Below are positions 23,587-31,981 of a stretch of DNA of 34,949 nt, in pieces. Origin of the DNA: Candidatus Kuenenia stuttgartensis (GTDB lineage: Bacteria > Planctomycetota > Planctomycetia > Planctomycetales > Planctomycetaceae); assembly GCA_945906725.1 (NCBI GenBank), contig CAMDRI010000048.1, forward strand, positions 1 to 34,949, written 5' to 3'. Position numbers and translations under genes: made by a program. How positions within the stretch are numbered: position 1 is the first letter of the stretch; each line of letters begins with the position of its first letter. Below the pieces are notes generated by a model. It was not told the DNA's origin. It saw only the letters and a program-made list of their open reading frames with translations, and ran no database searches.

Positions 23587-26500
23587 TTACTTGATCGAAT
23601 TCAGATAGGCCAGCAGGTCGGCCATTGCAGCGGGATTGAGCTGCTTCTCCAGCCCTTCGGGCATGAACGACAAGCCGGTGCTTTTGAGTTCGTCGATGTT
23701 GATGCGCAGCACGGACTCAGTCGTGTTGTCCGCCTTGCGAAGCGTCAGGCTGTTGGCCGCCTCGGCAGCGATCATGCCGGTCAGCGTACGACCGCTGTCG
23801 AGCTGGGCGACGTAGCTCAGAAACTGCGGCTTCACCTCACGATTCGGATCGAGAATGTTGAGCAGCACCGCCGCCGTCCCTCGGTCCCGAATCGCGTTGA
23901 GGTCCGCTCCGATCGACTCGCCGAAGTTTTCCAGCTTGTGACACGCCGCGCAGTGCTTGCGGAAGTGTGCCCGTCCCCGATCGATGTCCCCCTTCAGTTC
24001 GAGCGACTTCTGGTAGGCGTCAACGACCTCTTGCCGCCGAGCGAGCGTCGCACCGGCGAAGAGTTTTGTGGCGCGATCGCGAATCGCGGCCTCCTTGTGT
24101 TGCCGCAAGAGCACGATGCGGGCGGGATCGAGGTCGGCTCGCGCGATCGTCTGCTTCTCGACGGCGTCGAGGAACGCGGCGATCCAATTAGCGCGAGTGA
24201 ACAGCGTTTCGACCGAGGTTGCTCGAAGCTGTGGCGTCTGCGACGGCCACGCGGCAAGAATCAGGATCGGCACCTCCGCCACATCGAACCGAGCCAATGT
24301 TTCGAGCGCAGCGGACTGCACCGGCTGCGGCTGCTTAGATTGCAGCAGTTCGACGAACAATTCTTTCGTCTCGGCCAACGATGCGGACGAGAGAGTTCGC
24401 ACGGCGGCTGCCCGATCGGGCGGAGCTTTCGTTTCATCGCGTGCCGCGACGAGCGCATCGCGGACGAGCGCGGCGAGAATCTCGCGAGCCTTGCCACCTG
24501 TCGCTCCGGCCAGCATTTCCTTGGCGGCGGGCTGCTTACTGACGAGGCTGCGGACCAACTCTTCCGCCAACGATCTGCCGTTCGCATCAGCCGCCAAAAG
24601 ATCGAGCTGCCGAATCATCGTGGCTAGCTCGGCCTTGGAATTCGCCGCTCCGATTTGGACCGCGATCGCGTTGAGGATCGCTCGGACGTGTGCCAGGGAT
24701 CGGGTTGCGGGATCACTCAGTAACGCCGCCAGGAATTCGCCGCGCCGCTGTCCGATGGAACTCAGGATCGCTAGTTGCATCCACGAATCGGTGCCGTCGC
24801 GGATCGCCAAATTGCTCAGCGTGCGAGTGGCCTCGTCACCGAAAAAAGCGCCGAGTGTGAAGGCGGCTTGATAGCGGACCCGCAAGTCGGCATCGGCGGC
24901 GAACGGTAACACGGCATCGCGAACGGCAGCTTGATCGGCGAAGGACTCGGCGAGCTGTAGAGCGTGCTCAAGCTCCGGAGGATGGGCACTCCTGCCCGTC
25001 CCGTCCGGCGTCTGCCTTTCAGAAGCCGCAGGCCGGCCAAGAGTGGCCATCCTACGAATTAGAAGTTCCGGCTCGAGCGCCGACAGACCGTGCAACGAAT
25101 ACAGGGCCATCACGCGAGCCAGCGGCGACTTTGAGTTGGCCGCAAGTTCGCGCAGCGGCGCGACGGCAGTTCTGTCCTGGCGTTGATAGATCAGCCGCGA
25201 AGCGGTGTCGCGGTGCCAACCATTCTGGTGCTCAAAGAGTTTGACGAGTTCCGTCGTCGGCAGATCGCCGAGTCGCGGCGCGGGCTTGAAACGAAAGCCG
25301 TCCGGCGCGATGCGGTAGATGCGGCCTTTGTCCGAGCCGGCGCTCGTATCCATGTGCTTGAGGATCGCCGGGGCGAGGAACGCGGCTCCTTCGATCAGCT
25401 CGCGGTACATGTCGATGACGTATAGCGTGCCGTCGGGAACGTTCGCAAATTGCACCGGGCGGAACCAATTATCGGTCGAGGCGAGAAACTCAGCGTCGAG
25501 GTCGGCTCGGTGCGCCGTCAGGCCGACACCGTTGGGTTCGAGCCGAGCGCGATACACGAGGTTGTTCGCAACCTCGCCGACAAACAGTTGCCCGCGAAAC
25601 TCGGCCGGCCACGCATCGCCCCGATAGACCGTGATGCCGGTCGCTCCGGTGAAGAAGCCGGATGGCGTACCTCCTTCATCCGACCCCGGAATGACTCCCG
25701 ACTTTCGCAGCCGAGTTCTCAGCACGCGCCACGGTTCGACCGTACTTGTCCGCATCAGCTTTGTAAACTTGCCGTCCGGAGCGATGTTGATCGCGGCGGC
25801 CGGTGCGCCGAGGTACGGATTCCGCGCGAGATAGCGGCCGTCGTACATCACGAGATGCACCGGCTCACTGTTGCCGCAGACGAACGCTCGCAGGCTCCAA
25901 TCGTCGAGACTCATACCATGCTGTCCGCCGCCGCTGGTCGCGGTGATCGTCATCGCTCGCGGTTCGAGTAACAGGTGTTGTCCGCGCACGTTGATCGGTT
26001 TGGCTGCCACCTGTCCGGCCCCCTCTCCCTTCGGGAGAGGGCTCGCATTGGCAGCACTCTCCACCGGTACCACCTCACCCCCATCCAGCCCGCACGGAAT
26101 GTGAAACCGGTTGTCGATTCGCCAGCGAAACGAATTGAGCATCCCCTCGCCGGCTTTGTCTTGTCCGAACCCGGTGAAAACCTTTCGGCGCACATCGGCT
26201 TTGCCATCACCATCGGTGTCTTTGCAGAAAAGGATGTCCGGCGCGACACCGACCAAAATACCGCCGTCCCAGCAGGCCACCGCCGTCGGGTAATCGAGGT
26301 CACCGACGTAGACCGTCGCCTTGTCGAACCGCCCGTCGCCGTCGAGATCCTCCAGCATCTTGACGTCACCGCGACCGTGCGGCTTCGGACTGGCGTACTG
26401 GTTGTATTCGGGAAGCTCGACGACGAACGCGCGGCCGAACTCATCGAAGTCCATTGCCATCGGCGACCGAATGAGCGGCTCTGCCGCGACGATCTCGGCG

Positions 26501-26688
26501 TGAAATCCCGCTTTGAGTTTGATTGCCTTGAGTGATTCCTCCGGCGACTTGGAAGTGATTCGCGGCAGCTCGGCCGAGAAATCCTTGTCGGCACTGTCTT
26601 TGTCTTTCTGAGCATCGCTGGCGATGAGCCATGCGGCCGTCAACAGGAGCAAACCGATCGCGCTCAACAGCCAAGAGGCTTGTTTCAT
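23587..26688 (-). CDS. PVC-type membrane-bound dehydrogenase domain protein with HEAT-like repeats and CxxCH heme site
   Basis: Protein of 1033 residues. Signal peptide/anchor at about 5-24, then a propeller-like 'membrane-bound dehydrogenase' domain (about 55-400; e.g. FDEFGRAFVVELPEYNQYA, MLEDLDGDGRFD, LDYPTAVACWDGGILVG), a helical HEAT-like region (about 440-880) and a C-terminal heme domain with CAACH at 913-917. Such proteins are thought to oxidise sugars in the periplasm and hand electrons to heme c; substrates are rarely known. The ATG at 26688 is chosen for the signal peptide. The frame stays open for 185 codons upstream, but that part overlaps the DUF1501 gene and is not protein-like. 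Two palindromic inserts lie in frame: residues 546-570 (24979-25053) and around 216-223 (26021-26041). Confidence 0.88.
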   Translation of the reverse strand: MKQASWLLSAIGLLLLTAAWLIASDAQKDKDSADKDFSAELPRITSKSPEESLKAIKLKAGFHAEIVAAEPLIRSPMAMDFDEFGRAFVVELPEYNQYASPKPHGRGDVKMLEDLDGDGRFDKATVYVGDLDYPTAVACWDGGILVGVAPDILFCKDTDGDGKADVRRKVFTGFGQDKAGEGMLNSFRWRIDNRFHIPCGLDGGEVVPVESAANASPLPKGEGAGQVAAKPINVRGQHLLLEPRAMTITATSGGGQHGMSLDDWSLRAFVCGNSEPVHLVMYDGRYLARNPYLGAPAAAINIAPDGKFTKLMRTSTVEPWRVLRTRLRKSGVIPGSDEGGTPSGFFTGATGITVYRGDAWPAEFRGQLFVGEVANNLVYRARLEPNGVGLTAHRADLDAEFLASTDNWFRPVQFANVPDGTLYVIDMYRELIEGAAFLAPAILKHMDTSAGSDKGRIYRIAPDGFRFKPAPRLGDLPTTELVKLFEHQNGWHRDTASRLIYQRQDRTAVAPLRELAANSKSPLARVMALYSLHGLSALEPELLIRRMATLGRPAASERQTPDGTGRSAHPPELEHALQLAESFADQAAVRDAVLPFAADADLRVRYQAAFTLGAFFGDEATRTLSNLAIRDGTDSWMQLAILSSIGQRRGEFLAALLSDPATRSLAHVRAILNAIAVQIGAANSKAELATMIRQLDLLAADANGRSLAEELVRSLVSKQPAAKEMLAGATGGKAREILAALVRDALVAARDETKAPPDRAAAVRTLSSASLAETKELFVELLQSKQPQPVQSAALETLARFDVAEVPILILAAWPSQTPQLRATSVETLFTRANWIAAFLDAVEKQTIARADLDPARIVLLRQHKEAAIRDRATKLFAGATLARRQEVVDAYQKSLELKGDIDRGRAHFRKHCAACHKLENFGESIGADLNAIRDRGTAAVLLNILDPNREVKPQFLSYVAQLDSGRTLTGMIAAEAANSLTLRKADNTTESVLRINIDELKSTGLSFMPEGLEKQLNPAAMADLLAYLNSIK
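24979..25053. repeat. 75-bp palindromic element inserted in frame in the PVC dehydrogenase gene
   Basis: The arm 24979-24998 (AGGATGGGCACTCCTGCCCG) and arm 25034-25053 (CGGCCAAGAGTGGCCATCCT) are complementary at 16 of 20 positions. The unit is exactly 75 bp and in phase, adding 25 codons (residues 546-570: RMATLGRPAASER...). The sequence is rich in Arg, Pro, Thr and Gly and unlike the surrounding Leu/Ala-rich helical repeats. Confidence 0.7.
26021..26041. repeat. 9-bp perfect hairpin inside the PVC dehydrogenase gene
   Basis: CCCTCTCCC (26021-26029) and GGGAGAGGG (26033-26041) pair perfectly with a TTC loop. It encodes SPLPKGEG on the minus strand, in a loop between VVPVESAAN and the conserved PINVRGQ. 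It may be a small palindromic insert or a chance GC hairpin. Confidence 0.5.
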
Positions 26689-26727
26689 TTGGCGTCTCTC
26701 TTTCATCGGAGGGCTTGGCTTCAAACT

Positions 26728-26817
26728 AACCCGAAGCATCAACGAGGGCGAAGGCTCCAGAACGCTTTGCCGCAAATCAAGTCGGTGAAGCTCTCGCCTT
26801 CGCTGACGCTTCGGGTT
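26728..26817. repeat. Palindromic repeat, AACCCGAAGC family, copy 1
   Basis: The arm 26728-26751 (begins AACCCGAAGCATCAACGAGG) pairs with 26794-26817 (ends TGACGCTTCGGGTT) at about 21 of 24 positions, around a 42-nt loop. It lies in the gap between the DUF1501 stop (3 bp away) and the PVC dehydrogenase start. The arms match those of the copy at 31883-31969, whereas the loops do not. Confidence 0.85.
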
Positions 26818-26819
26818 GG

Positions 26820-28322
26820 TTACGCGAGGACATCGTCGATCACTCGACCGTCGTCGATCTCCAGGCGCTTGCGGCCGGGGAAGTGCAGACGGCGGTTGTC
26901 GAGACCGAGCAAATACAGCACGGTCGCGTGCAGGTCGGTGACGTAGTGCCCTTTGCCCAGCGCGTGGTAGCCAAGCTCGTCCGTCGCGCCGTGGACGTAG
27001 CCGCGCTTTAAACCCGCTCCAGCCATCCAGATCGTGAAGCCGTTCGGGTGATGATCGCGACCGTCCTTGCCGCCGGCTCGCAGTTCCAAGCCTGGAGTGC
27101 GGCCGAACTCGGTGCAGAACACGACGAGTGTTTCGTCGAGCAGTCCGCGCTGTTTGAGATCGTGGATCAACCCGGCGACCGGCAAATCGACAGTCGCGCA
27201 GAGTCGCGTGTGGTTGTCTTTCAGCTTTTGGTGCGAGTCCCAAACTCCGTACGGCGATGGGAAGACTTGCACGAAGCGGACGCCTCGTTCGACCAACCGC
27301 CGCGCGGCAAGCAAGCGCGAACCGGCGAGCTTCGTGTTGTCGGCGTTCAAGCCGTACAGCGATTGCGTGGCGGAGGTCTCCTGTGAGAAATCAATCGCTT
27401 CGGGGACGGCAGCCTGCATTCGGAATGCCAGCTCGTACGCGTGGATGCGAGCTTGCAGTTCTTGATCCTCCGGGTACTCGACTGCCGTCAGCAGATTGAG
27501 CTTATTGATCAGGTCGTACTCGCGGCGCTGCTCTTCGAGGGACTGTCCCGTCTGGCGTTGTCCGAACGGCAGCGGGTTTTTCGGGTCCAGAGCGATCGGG
27601 ACTCCGGCGTGCTGTGGTCCGAGATACATCGAGTCGATCGACAACCGCGTGTCCGACCGCGTCGGCCCGCCGAGCACCGCGAACTTCGGTAGGTTCTCAT
27701 TGAGCGTGCCGAGTCCGTAGTGCGCCCATGCCCCGACGCTCGGCTGCTGTTCGTCGAGACGATGCCGGCCTGTATGAATCTGATTCTCGGCCGCGTGATC
27801 GTTGTCCGTCGTCCACATGTTGCGGACGAAACACAGTTCATTGACTTGCTCCGCGAGATGCGGCCACCAGTCGGTCATCTCGATGCCGCTGTCGCCGTGC
27901 TTCCGCCAGCCGACTTGCATCGGATAGATCGTCGGGTACACGTCTCGAACGTTGATCTCTTCCGCCAGCACCGAACGGAACCGCTTGTGTTGCAGTGGCG
28001 AGTTGAGCGGATTCTCGAACGGCGTTTTGTCGAACGTCATCCCGGCGTACTGATTAAGAGCAGGCTTCGGATCAAACGTCTCGACGTGGCTGTAACCGCC
28101 GGAGAGGAAGATCCAGATGACGGATTTCGCGCGTGCCGGGTGATGCAGGGGTGAGTGAGTGACAAGGTGAGGGGGTGACGGATCATCGGCGCGTGCGATT
28201 CCGTCTTCAGCCAGCATCGCTCCGAGTGCCAAGCCGGTGAAGCCCATGCCCATGTCGCTGAGGAACGCTCGGCGAGATGGCGAATGGCAATCGCACGGTG
28301 AATCGGATCGAGTTGGTTTCAT
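26820..28322 (-). CDS. DUF1501 family Tat-exported protein
   Basis: Protein of 500 residues. DUF1501 proteins belong to the alkaline-phosphatase/sulfatase-like fold and are very common in planctomycetes beside DUF1549/DUF1553 genes; their reaction is not known. A twin-arginine signal, SRRAFLSDMGMGFTGLALGA, lies at 16-35, so it is exported folded. The core shows the family phrases SVIWIFLSGGYSHVETFDPKP, GRHRLDEQQPSVGAWAHYGLG, LLAARRLVERGVRFVQVF, WDSHQKLKDNH and VVFCTEFGRTPG, plus a C-terminal HALGKGHYVTDLHATVLYLLG. It starts 4 nt after the stop of the PSD1 gene, so the two are translationally linked and likely act together, perhaps with the exported cytochrome as redox or binding partner. Confidence 0.92.
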   Translation of the reverse strand: MKPTRSDSPCDCHSPSRRAFLSDMGMGFTGLALGAMLAEDGIARADDPSPPHLVTHSPLHHPARAKSVIWIFLSGGYSHVETFDPKPALNQYAGMTFDKTPFENPLNSPLQHKRFRSVLAEEINVRDVYPTIYPMQVGWRKHGDSGIEMTDWWPHLAEQVNELCFVRNMWTTDNDHAAENQIHTGRHRLDEQQPSVGAWAHYGLGTLNENLPKFAVLGGPTRSDTRLSIDSMYLGPQHAGVPIALDPKNPLPFGQRQTGQSLEEQRREYDLINKLNLLTAVEYPEDQELQARIHAYELAFRMQAAVPEAIDFSQETSATQSLYGLNADNTKLAGSRLLAARRLVERGVRFVQVFPSPYGVWDSHQKLKDNHTRLCATVDLPVAGLIHDLKQRGLLDETLVVFCTEFGRTPGLELRAGGKDGRDHHPNGFTIWMAGAGLKRGYVHGATDELGYHALGKGHYVTDLHATVLYLLGLDNRRLHFPGRKRLEIDDGRVIDDVLA

Positions 28323-28326
28323 CGCA

Positions 28327-31300
28327 CTACCTGATCGTCACGAAGTCGTTGTGATTGAGTAACGCACGGACCAAGCTGGATTTCGCTCGCAGCGCGGCAT
28401 CCGTGGCGTTGGTCTTGGCCAAAAGCTCGCTCTGGTTTTTGAGAGCCTCCAAACAAATCTGCAACTCTTGCGGAGTCGGCACACGGGACAAGATACGCTC
28501 AAAGCAGGCGATTACAAACTCGTCGGGCGGCTTCTCGCCCGCAGCCTGAACGATCGCGACGCTCAGTTGATGCACTAAATCGCTGTTGGTCAGTGCGAGT
28601 GCCTGTTGCGGGATGATGCTGCGTGAGCGGCGGTAGCACTCGAGCGCATCGGGTGCGTCGAACAACTCGCCCATCGCGCTCTTGCCCCCTTGTTCGGGGA
28701 AGACGCTGTAGTACAGGCTGCGTCGAAAGGTCGTCAGAGCCTCGCTGTTCTCCAATTCTTGGCCGCCGATTTTCGGATCGAGTTTGCCCGCGACATTAAG
28801 CAAGCTGTCACGCACGACTTCGGCCTCCATACGGCCGGGATTCATTCGCCAGAGGAGGCGGTTTTCGGGATCGGTTGCGACAGCCGTACTGCGACCGCCA
28901 GGGAGCAGCCGGTGTGATGGTTCAGTCTGGCCGCTCCCTGGCAGTCGCGGTAAGGATTCTGTGGCACCTACGGACGACGCCCGCCGATACGCGGCGCTCG
29001 TCACGATCAGACGGTGCAGGTGCTTCATGCTCCAGCCGGATTCCATCAACTCGACGGCCAGCCAATCAAGCAGTTCGGGATGCGTAGGCCGTGCGCCGTT
29101 GCGGCCGAAATCGTACACGCTAGCGACCAGCGGCGAGTGGAAGTGACGCGACCAAATGTGATTGACCGCGACGCGTGCGGTCAGTGGATTGTTCGTGCTG
29201 CCGATCCAGTCGGCCAAGGCTCGACGGCGGCCGGTGCTGGTTTTGGGATACGATGGGCTGAACGACGAGTACGTTTCGGAGGTCGTGTCCGTCATTGCGC
29301 CCCGCGCCATGTCGAGGGTCGGGCGGGCGATCGCGAGTTGCTTGTTGGCCGCGTCGAGTTCCTTGGCTCGGTTGGCGTCCGTGGCCGGCTTCGCTTCGGC
29401 GACGGCCAGCGTGTGTTCGTTGGCGAGTACTTCGGCTTCGGCTCTTCGCAGAGCGGCTTCGCGTTCCAAACAACTCGCCGCACGCGCGAGCGCGGCGACT
29501 TCTGTTCCGAGTGTCTCGCCGTGCTTTGCGCGATCAGCGGCGATGCGGGCTTCGAGGCTGGCCAGTTCCGCACGCGCAGCAATGTGCTTGGCTTCGGCGG
29601 CTCGCAGCGGCAGGTTGATCGCTTCGACGGCGCGGCGAGCCGCTTGCAGTTTCTGCAAAGGTTCGCGGAGCGATTCGTTGCCAGCGGTCGTCGAAACGAC
29701 CGACGTTGCTGGAGCAACTCCGCGGCGGCTCAACGACGAGTTCGCCCAGCCGTCGATGCCGGGCACGTCGCGGCCGTCGGTGTACTTCGGTGGTTCGAAG
29801 TCGAACGAGATCAGCCGTGCGGACGTATTGTCTGCGACCGCAGAGGCGGTCAGCGTCACGTCGTCGAGCACCACAACACTGCCGGTGCGGGCATCGAACA
29901 AGATCCCCTTCGTCGCATCGCCGACCGGGTTCCAACCGTTGAGCGCGATGGGCACTCGATCCGCCAGCAGCTTGTCGTCGGTCAGCGAGCGCACCGACAG
30001 CAGGCAGCGATCGGCCTTCGTCTCCAGCACAAGCGACACTTGAAATTGCCGCTGCCCGGCGGCGAAGTCGTATCGCCCGGCCTCGAACTCGGTGAATGTG
30101 CCGGGCTGATACGAGACGATGCGGCCGTTTTCAAAGGCGACGTAGCCGGCGGTCAGACCCTTCACGACATCCTTCGCGAATTGGAAATTGACGTGCGCGT
30201 CTTTGAGGATCAGCCACTGAAAGCTGAGCGTCGCGCCGTCATCGAGCGCTTTAAGCTGCTGTAATCCGTTCTGGATGACACGTCGTCCGGCGGTCGCGTC
30301 GAGTAGCAGTGATTGTCTGCCCGCGAGCGCACCGGGACGGCCCGCTTGCTCGGCCTCGCGGACGGCGGTGGCGACTGCGGCCTCGGCTTGCGAGAGCTGA
30401 TCTCGCACCGCCTGCGGCACGTCGTTTTGCGACTGTTTCGCGGTGGCCAGTTCCGTTTCGGCTCGCGCGATCGCCGTGCGAGCTTCGGCCAGCAGAGCAT
30501 CGTGAAGGCTCGGTCGCAACCCGGGATACCATGCTCGTGGCGGCAGCGTGATCGGATCGACCTTCACGGGTGACTCGCTGAGAAACGTCGGCACGCCAGG
30601 TGGCATCGAACCGCGCTCTTTCACGCGATTGCGTTCGTCGCCGCCGGTGTAAAACCACGTCGGGGCTTCGGGTGTCTTGTCGAAGATACGAACCGCTCCG
30701 AGTCGCTGAATCTTTCGCAGCTTGCCGTAGCTGTATTCCTCGAACGGCCCCGGATCGGCTTCGCCCGGCACGCGGTCTTGGCGAATGCTGATCGGCTCGA
30801 AAAACGCTCGCAGGCGAAAATAGTCGTCCTGCGAGATCGGATCGTACTTGTGATCGTGGCAGTGAGCACAATTAAACGTCAGTCCGAGAAACGCCTTGCC
30901 GGTATGCTCGACGGTGCTCCGCATCGAGTCGTTCGGATTGAGCGCGTACCAGTTGCGAATCAAATAGCCGGTCGCGACCACCGCATCGTCGTCCTCCGGG
31001 CAAACTTCATCGGCCGCGAGCATCTCGCGAATCATCCGGTCGTAACCGTGATCGGCGTTGAGCGACCGCACGATCCAATCTCGCCAACGCCAAATCTGTG
31101 GCGCACTGTTCCACACATCAGGCACATTCCGGCGACCGTACCAATCGCTGTACCGCCAGATGTCCATCCAATGCCGAGACCAACGCTCGCCGTGCCGCGG
31201 ATCGCGCAGCAACCGATCGACGACGATCTCGTAGGCAGTCTGCGATTCGTCCGCGAGAAACGCCTGCAACTCCTCACGAGTCGGCGGCAGGCCGATCAGG

Positions 31301-31857
31301 TCGAGATAAACTCGCCGCAACAAGACGTGCTTCTCGGCTGGCGATCTTGGAGTCAGGCCCTGCTTGTCGAGCTTCGCCGAGACGAAGGCATCGATCCCGT
31401 TTCGGACTTCGGATATCGAGCTTCGAACTTCCGGCGCAGCCGGCCGCACAGGCTTCTTGAATGCCCAATGCTCGCGTGGGTCTTGCTCCGGCTGTTCGTT
31501 CTCCGGCGACGTCGCTCCTTGTTCGATCCAAGTTTTGATCAGAGCGATCTGCTCGGTCGTCAGCGGCTTGCCCTCGGCCGGCATTCGTAGTGCGTTGTCT
31601 TTGGAAGTGATCCGCTCGACCAGCAAACTGTCAGCGAGTTTTCCCGCCACGACCGCCGGACCACCGTCGCCGCCGCGACGCATCATCGCACCGTTATCGA
31701 GCCGCAGACCGGCCTTCTGCTTCAAGGCTCCATGACAGGCGAAACAACGCTCTTTGAGAATCGGTTTGATGTCGCGCGCGTAATCAACAACGGGTGCTTG
31801 GGCGACAGCCGATGAAGCGACCGCCAACGTCAGCAGTAGTATCAGGCCGACCTTCAT
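28327..31857 (-). CDS. PSD1 family protein: cytochrome c + DUF1549 + DUF1553
   Basis: Protein of 1176 residues. Signal peptide at 1-20 (MKVGLILLLTLAVASSAVAQ), then a cytochrome c-like PSCyt1 domain with heme site CFACH (38-42), DUF1549 (about 150-360; LRRVYLDLIGLPPTREELQAF, RHWMDIWRYSDWYGRRNVPDVW), a middle region with a coiled coil and a beta-rich insert (about 470-720), a second coiled coil, and DUF1553 (from about 873; RRRALADWI, NPLTARVAVNHIWSRHF, FDAPDALECYRRSRS). The function is unknown; it is presumed to be a periplasmic redox complex for complex carbohydrates. The ATG at 31857 has GGAG 9 nt upstream. A palindromic element is inserted in frame in DUF1553 at about residues 969-991. Confidence 0.92.
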   Translation of the reverse strand: MKVGLILLLTLAVASSAVAQAPVVDYARDIKPILKERCFACHGALKQKAGLRLDNGAMMRRGGDGGPAVVAGKLADSLLVERITSKDNALRMPAEGKPLTTEQIALIKTWIEQGATSPENEQPEQDPREHWAFKKPVRPAAPEVRSSISEVRNGIDAFVSAKLDKQGLTPRSPAEKHVLLRRVYLDLIGLPPTREELQAFLADESQTAYEIVVDRLLRDPRHGERWSRHWMDIWRYSDWYGRRNVPDVWNSAPQIWRWRDWIVRSLNADHGYDRMIREMLAADEVCPEDDDAVVATGYLIRNWYALNPNDSMRSTVEHTGKAFLGLTFNCAHCHDHKYDPISQDDYFRLRAFFEPISIRQDRVPGEADPGPFEEYSYGKLRKIQRLGAVRIFDKTPEAPTWFYTGGDERNRVKERGSMPPGVPTFLSESPVKVDPITLPPRAWYPGLRPSLHDALLAEARTAIARAETELATAKQSQNDVPQAVRDQLSQAEAAVATAVREAEQAGRPGALAGRQSLLLDATAGRRVIQNGLQQLKALDDGATLSFQWLILKDAHVNFQFAKDVVKGLTAGYVAFENGRIVSYQPGTFTEFEAGRYDFAAGQRQFQVSLVLETKADRCLLSVRSLTDDKLLADRVPIALNGWNPVGDATKGILFDARTGSVVVLDDVTLTASAVADNTSARLISFDFEPPKYTDGRDVPGIDGWANSSLSRRGVAPATSVVSTTAGNESLREPLQKLQAARRAVEAINLPLRAAEAKHIAARAELASLEARIAADRAKHGETLGTEVAALARAASCLEREAALRRAEAEVLANEHTLAVAEAKPATDANRAKELDAANKQLAIARPTLDMARGAMTDTTSETYSSFSPSYPKTSTGRRRALADWIGSTNNPLTARVAVNHIWSRHFHSPLVASVYDFGRNGARPTHPELLDWLAVELMESGWSMKHLHRLIVTSAAYRRASSVGATESLPRLPGSGQTEPSHRLLPGGRSTAVATDPENRLLWRMNPGRMEAEVVRDSLLNVAGKLDPKIGGQELENSEALTTFRRSLYYSVFPEQGGKSAMGELFDAPDALECYRRSRSIIPQQALALTNSDLVHQLSVAIVQAAGEKPPDEFVIACFERILSRVPTPQELQICLEALKNQSELLAKTNATDAALRAKSSLVRALLNHNDFVTIR
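28887..28952. repeat. Palindromic element inserted in frame in the DUF1553 domain
   Basis: The arms 28887-28906 (TACTGCGACCGCCAGGGAGC) and 28933-28952 pair at 18 of 20 positions around a 26-nt loop. Translated, it gives a Pro/Gly/Ser-rich stretch (LPRLPGSGQTEPSHRLLPGG) between TSAAYRRAS and DPENRLLWRMNP, two segments that are usually close together in DUF1553 proteins. Confidence 0.7.
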
Positions 31858-31882
31858 GCTTCTGGTCTCCACGCAGCACAAT

Positions 31883-31969
31883 AACCCGAAGCGTCAGCGA
31901 GGGCGAGCGCTTCCCAAGACGCCAATTCAGAGTCTCTCAAAACGCTCGCCCTCGCTGGCGCTTCGGGTT
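31883..31969. repeat. Palindromic repeat, AACCCGAAGC family, copy 2
   Basis: The arms 31883-31909 (begin AACCCGAAGCGTCAGCGAGG) and 31943-31969 pair at 26 of 27 positions; one more T-A pair (31882/31970) extends the stem. The loop is 33 nt. It fills most of the gap between the sulfatase stop and the PSD1 start and sits immediately upstream of the PSD1 ribosome binding site. Confidence 0.9.
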
Positions 31970-31981
31970 AGTTTGCAGAAC

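Noticed and set aside
26689..27243. 185-codon upstream extension of the PVC dehydrogenase frame
   Set aside because: It overlaps the DUF1501 gene in another frame, is not protein-like, and includes the translated palindromic repeat; a signal peptide begins at 26688.
29014..30264. 416-codon plus-strand open frame opposite the PSD1 gene
   Set aside because: Arg/Gly-rich shadow of a well-supported gene on the other strand.
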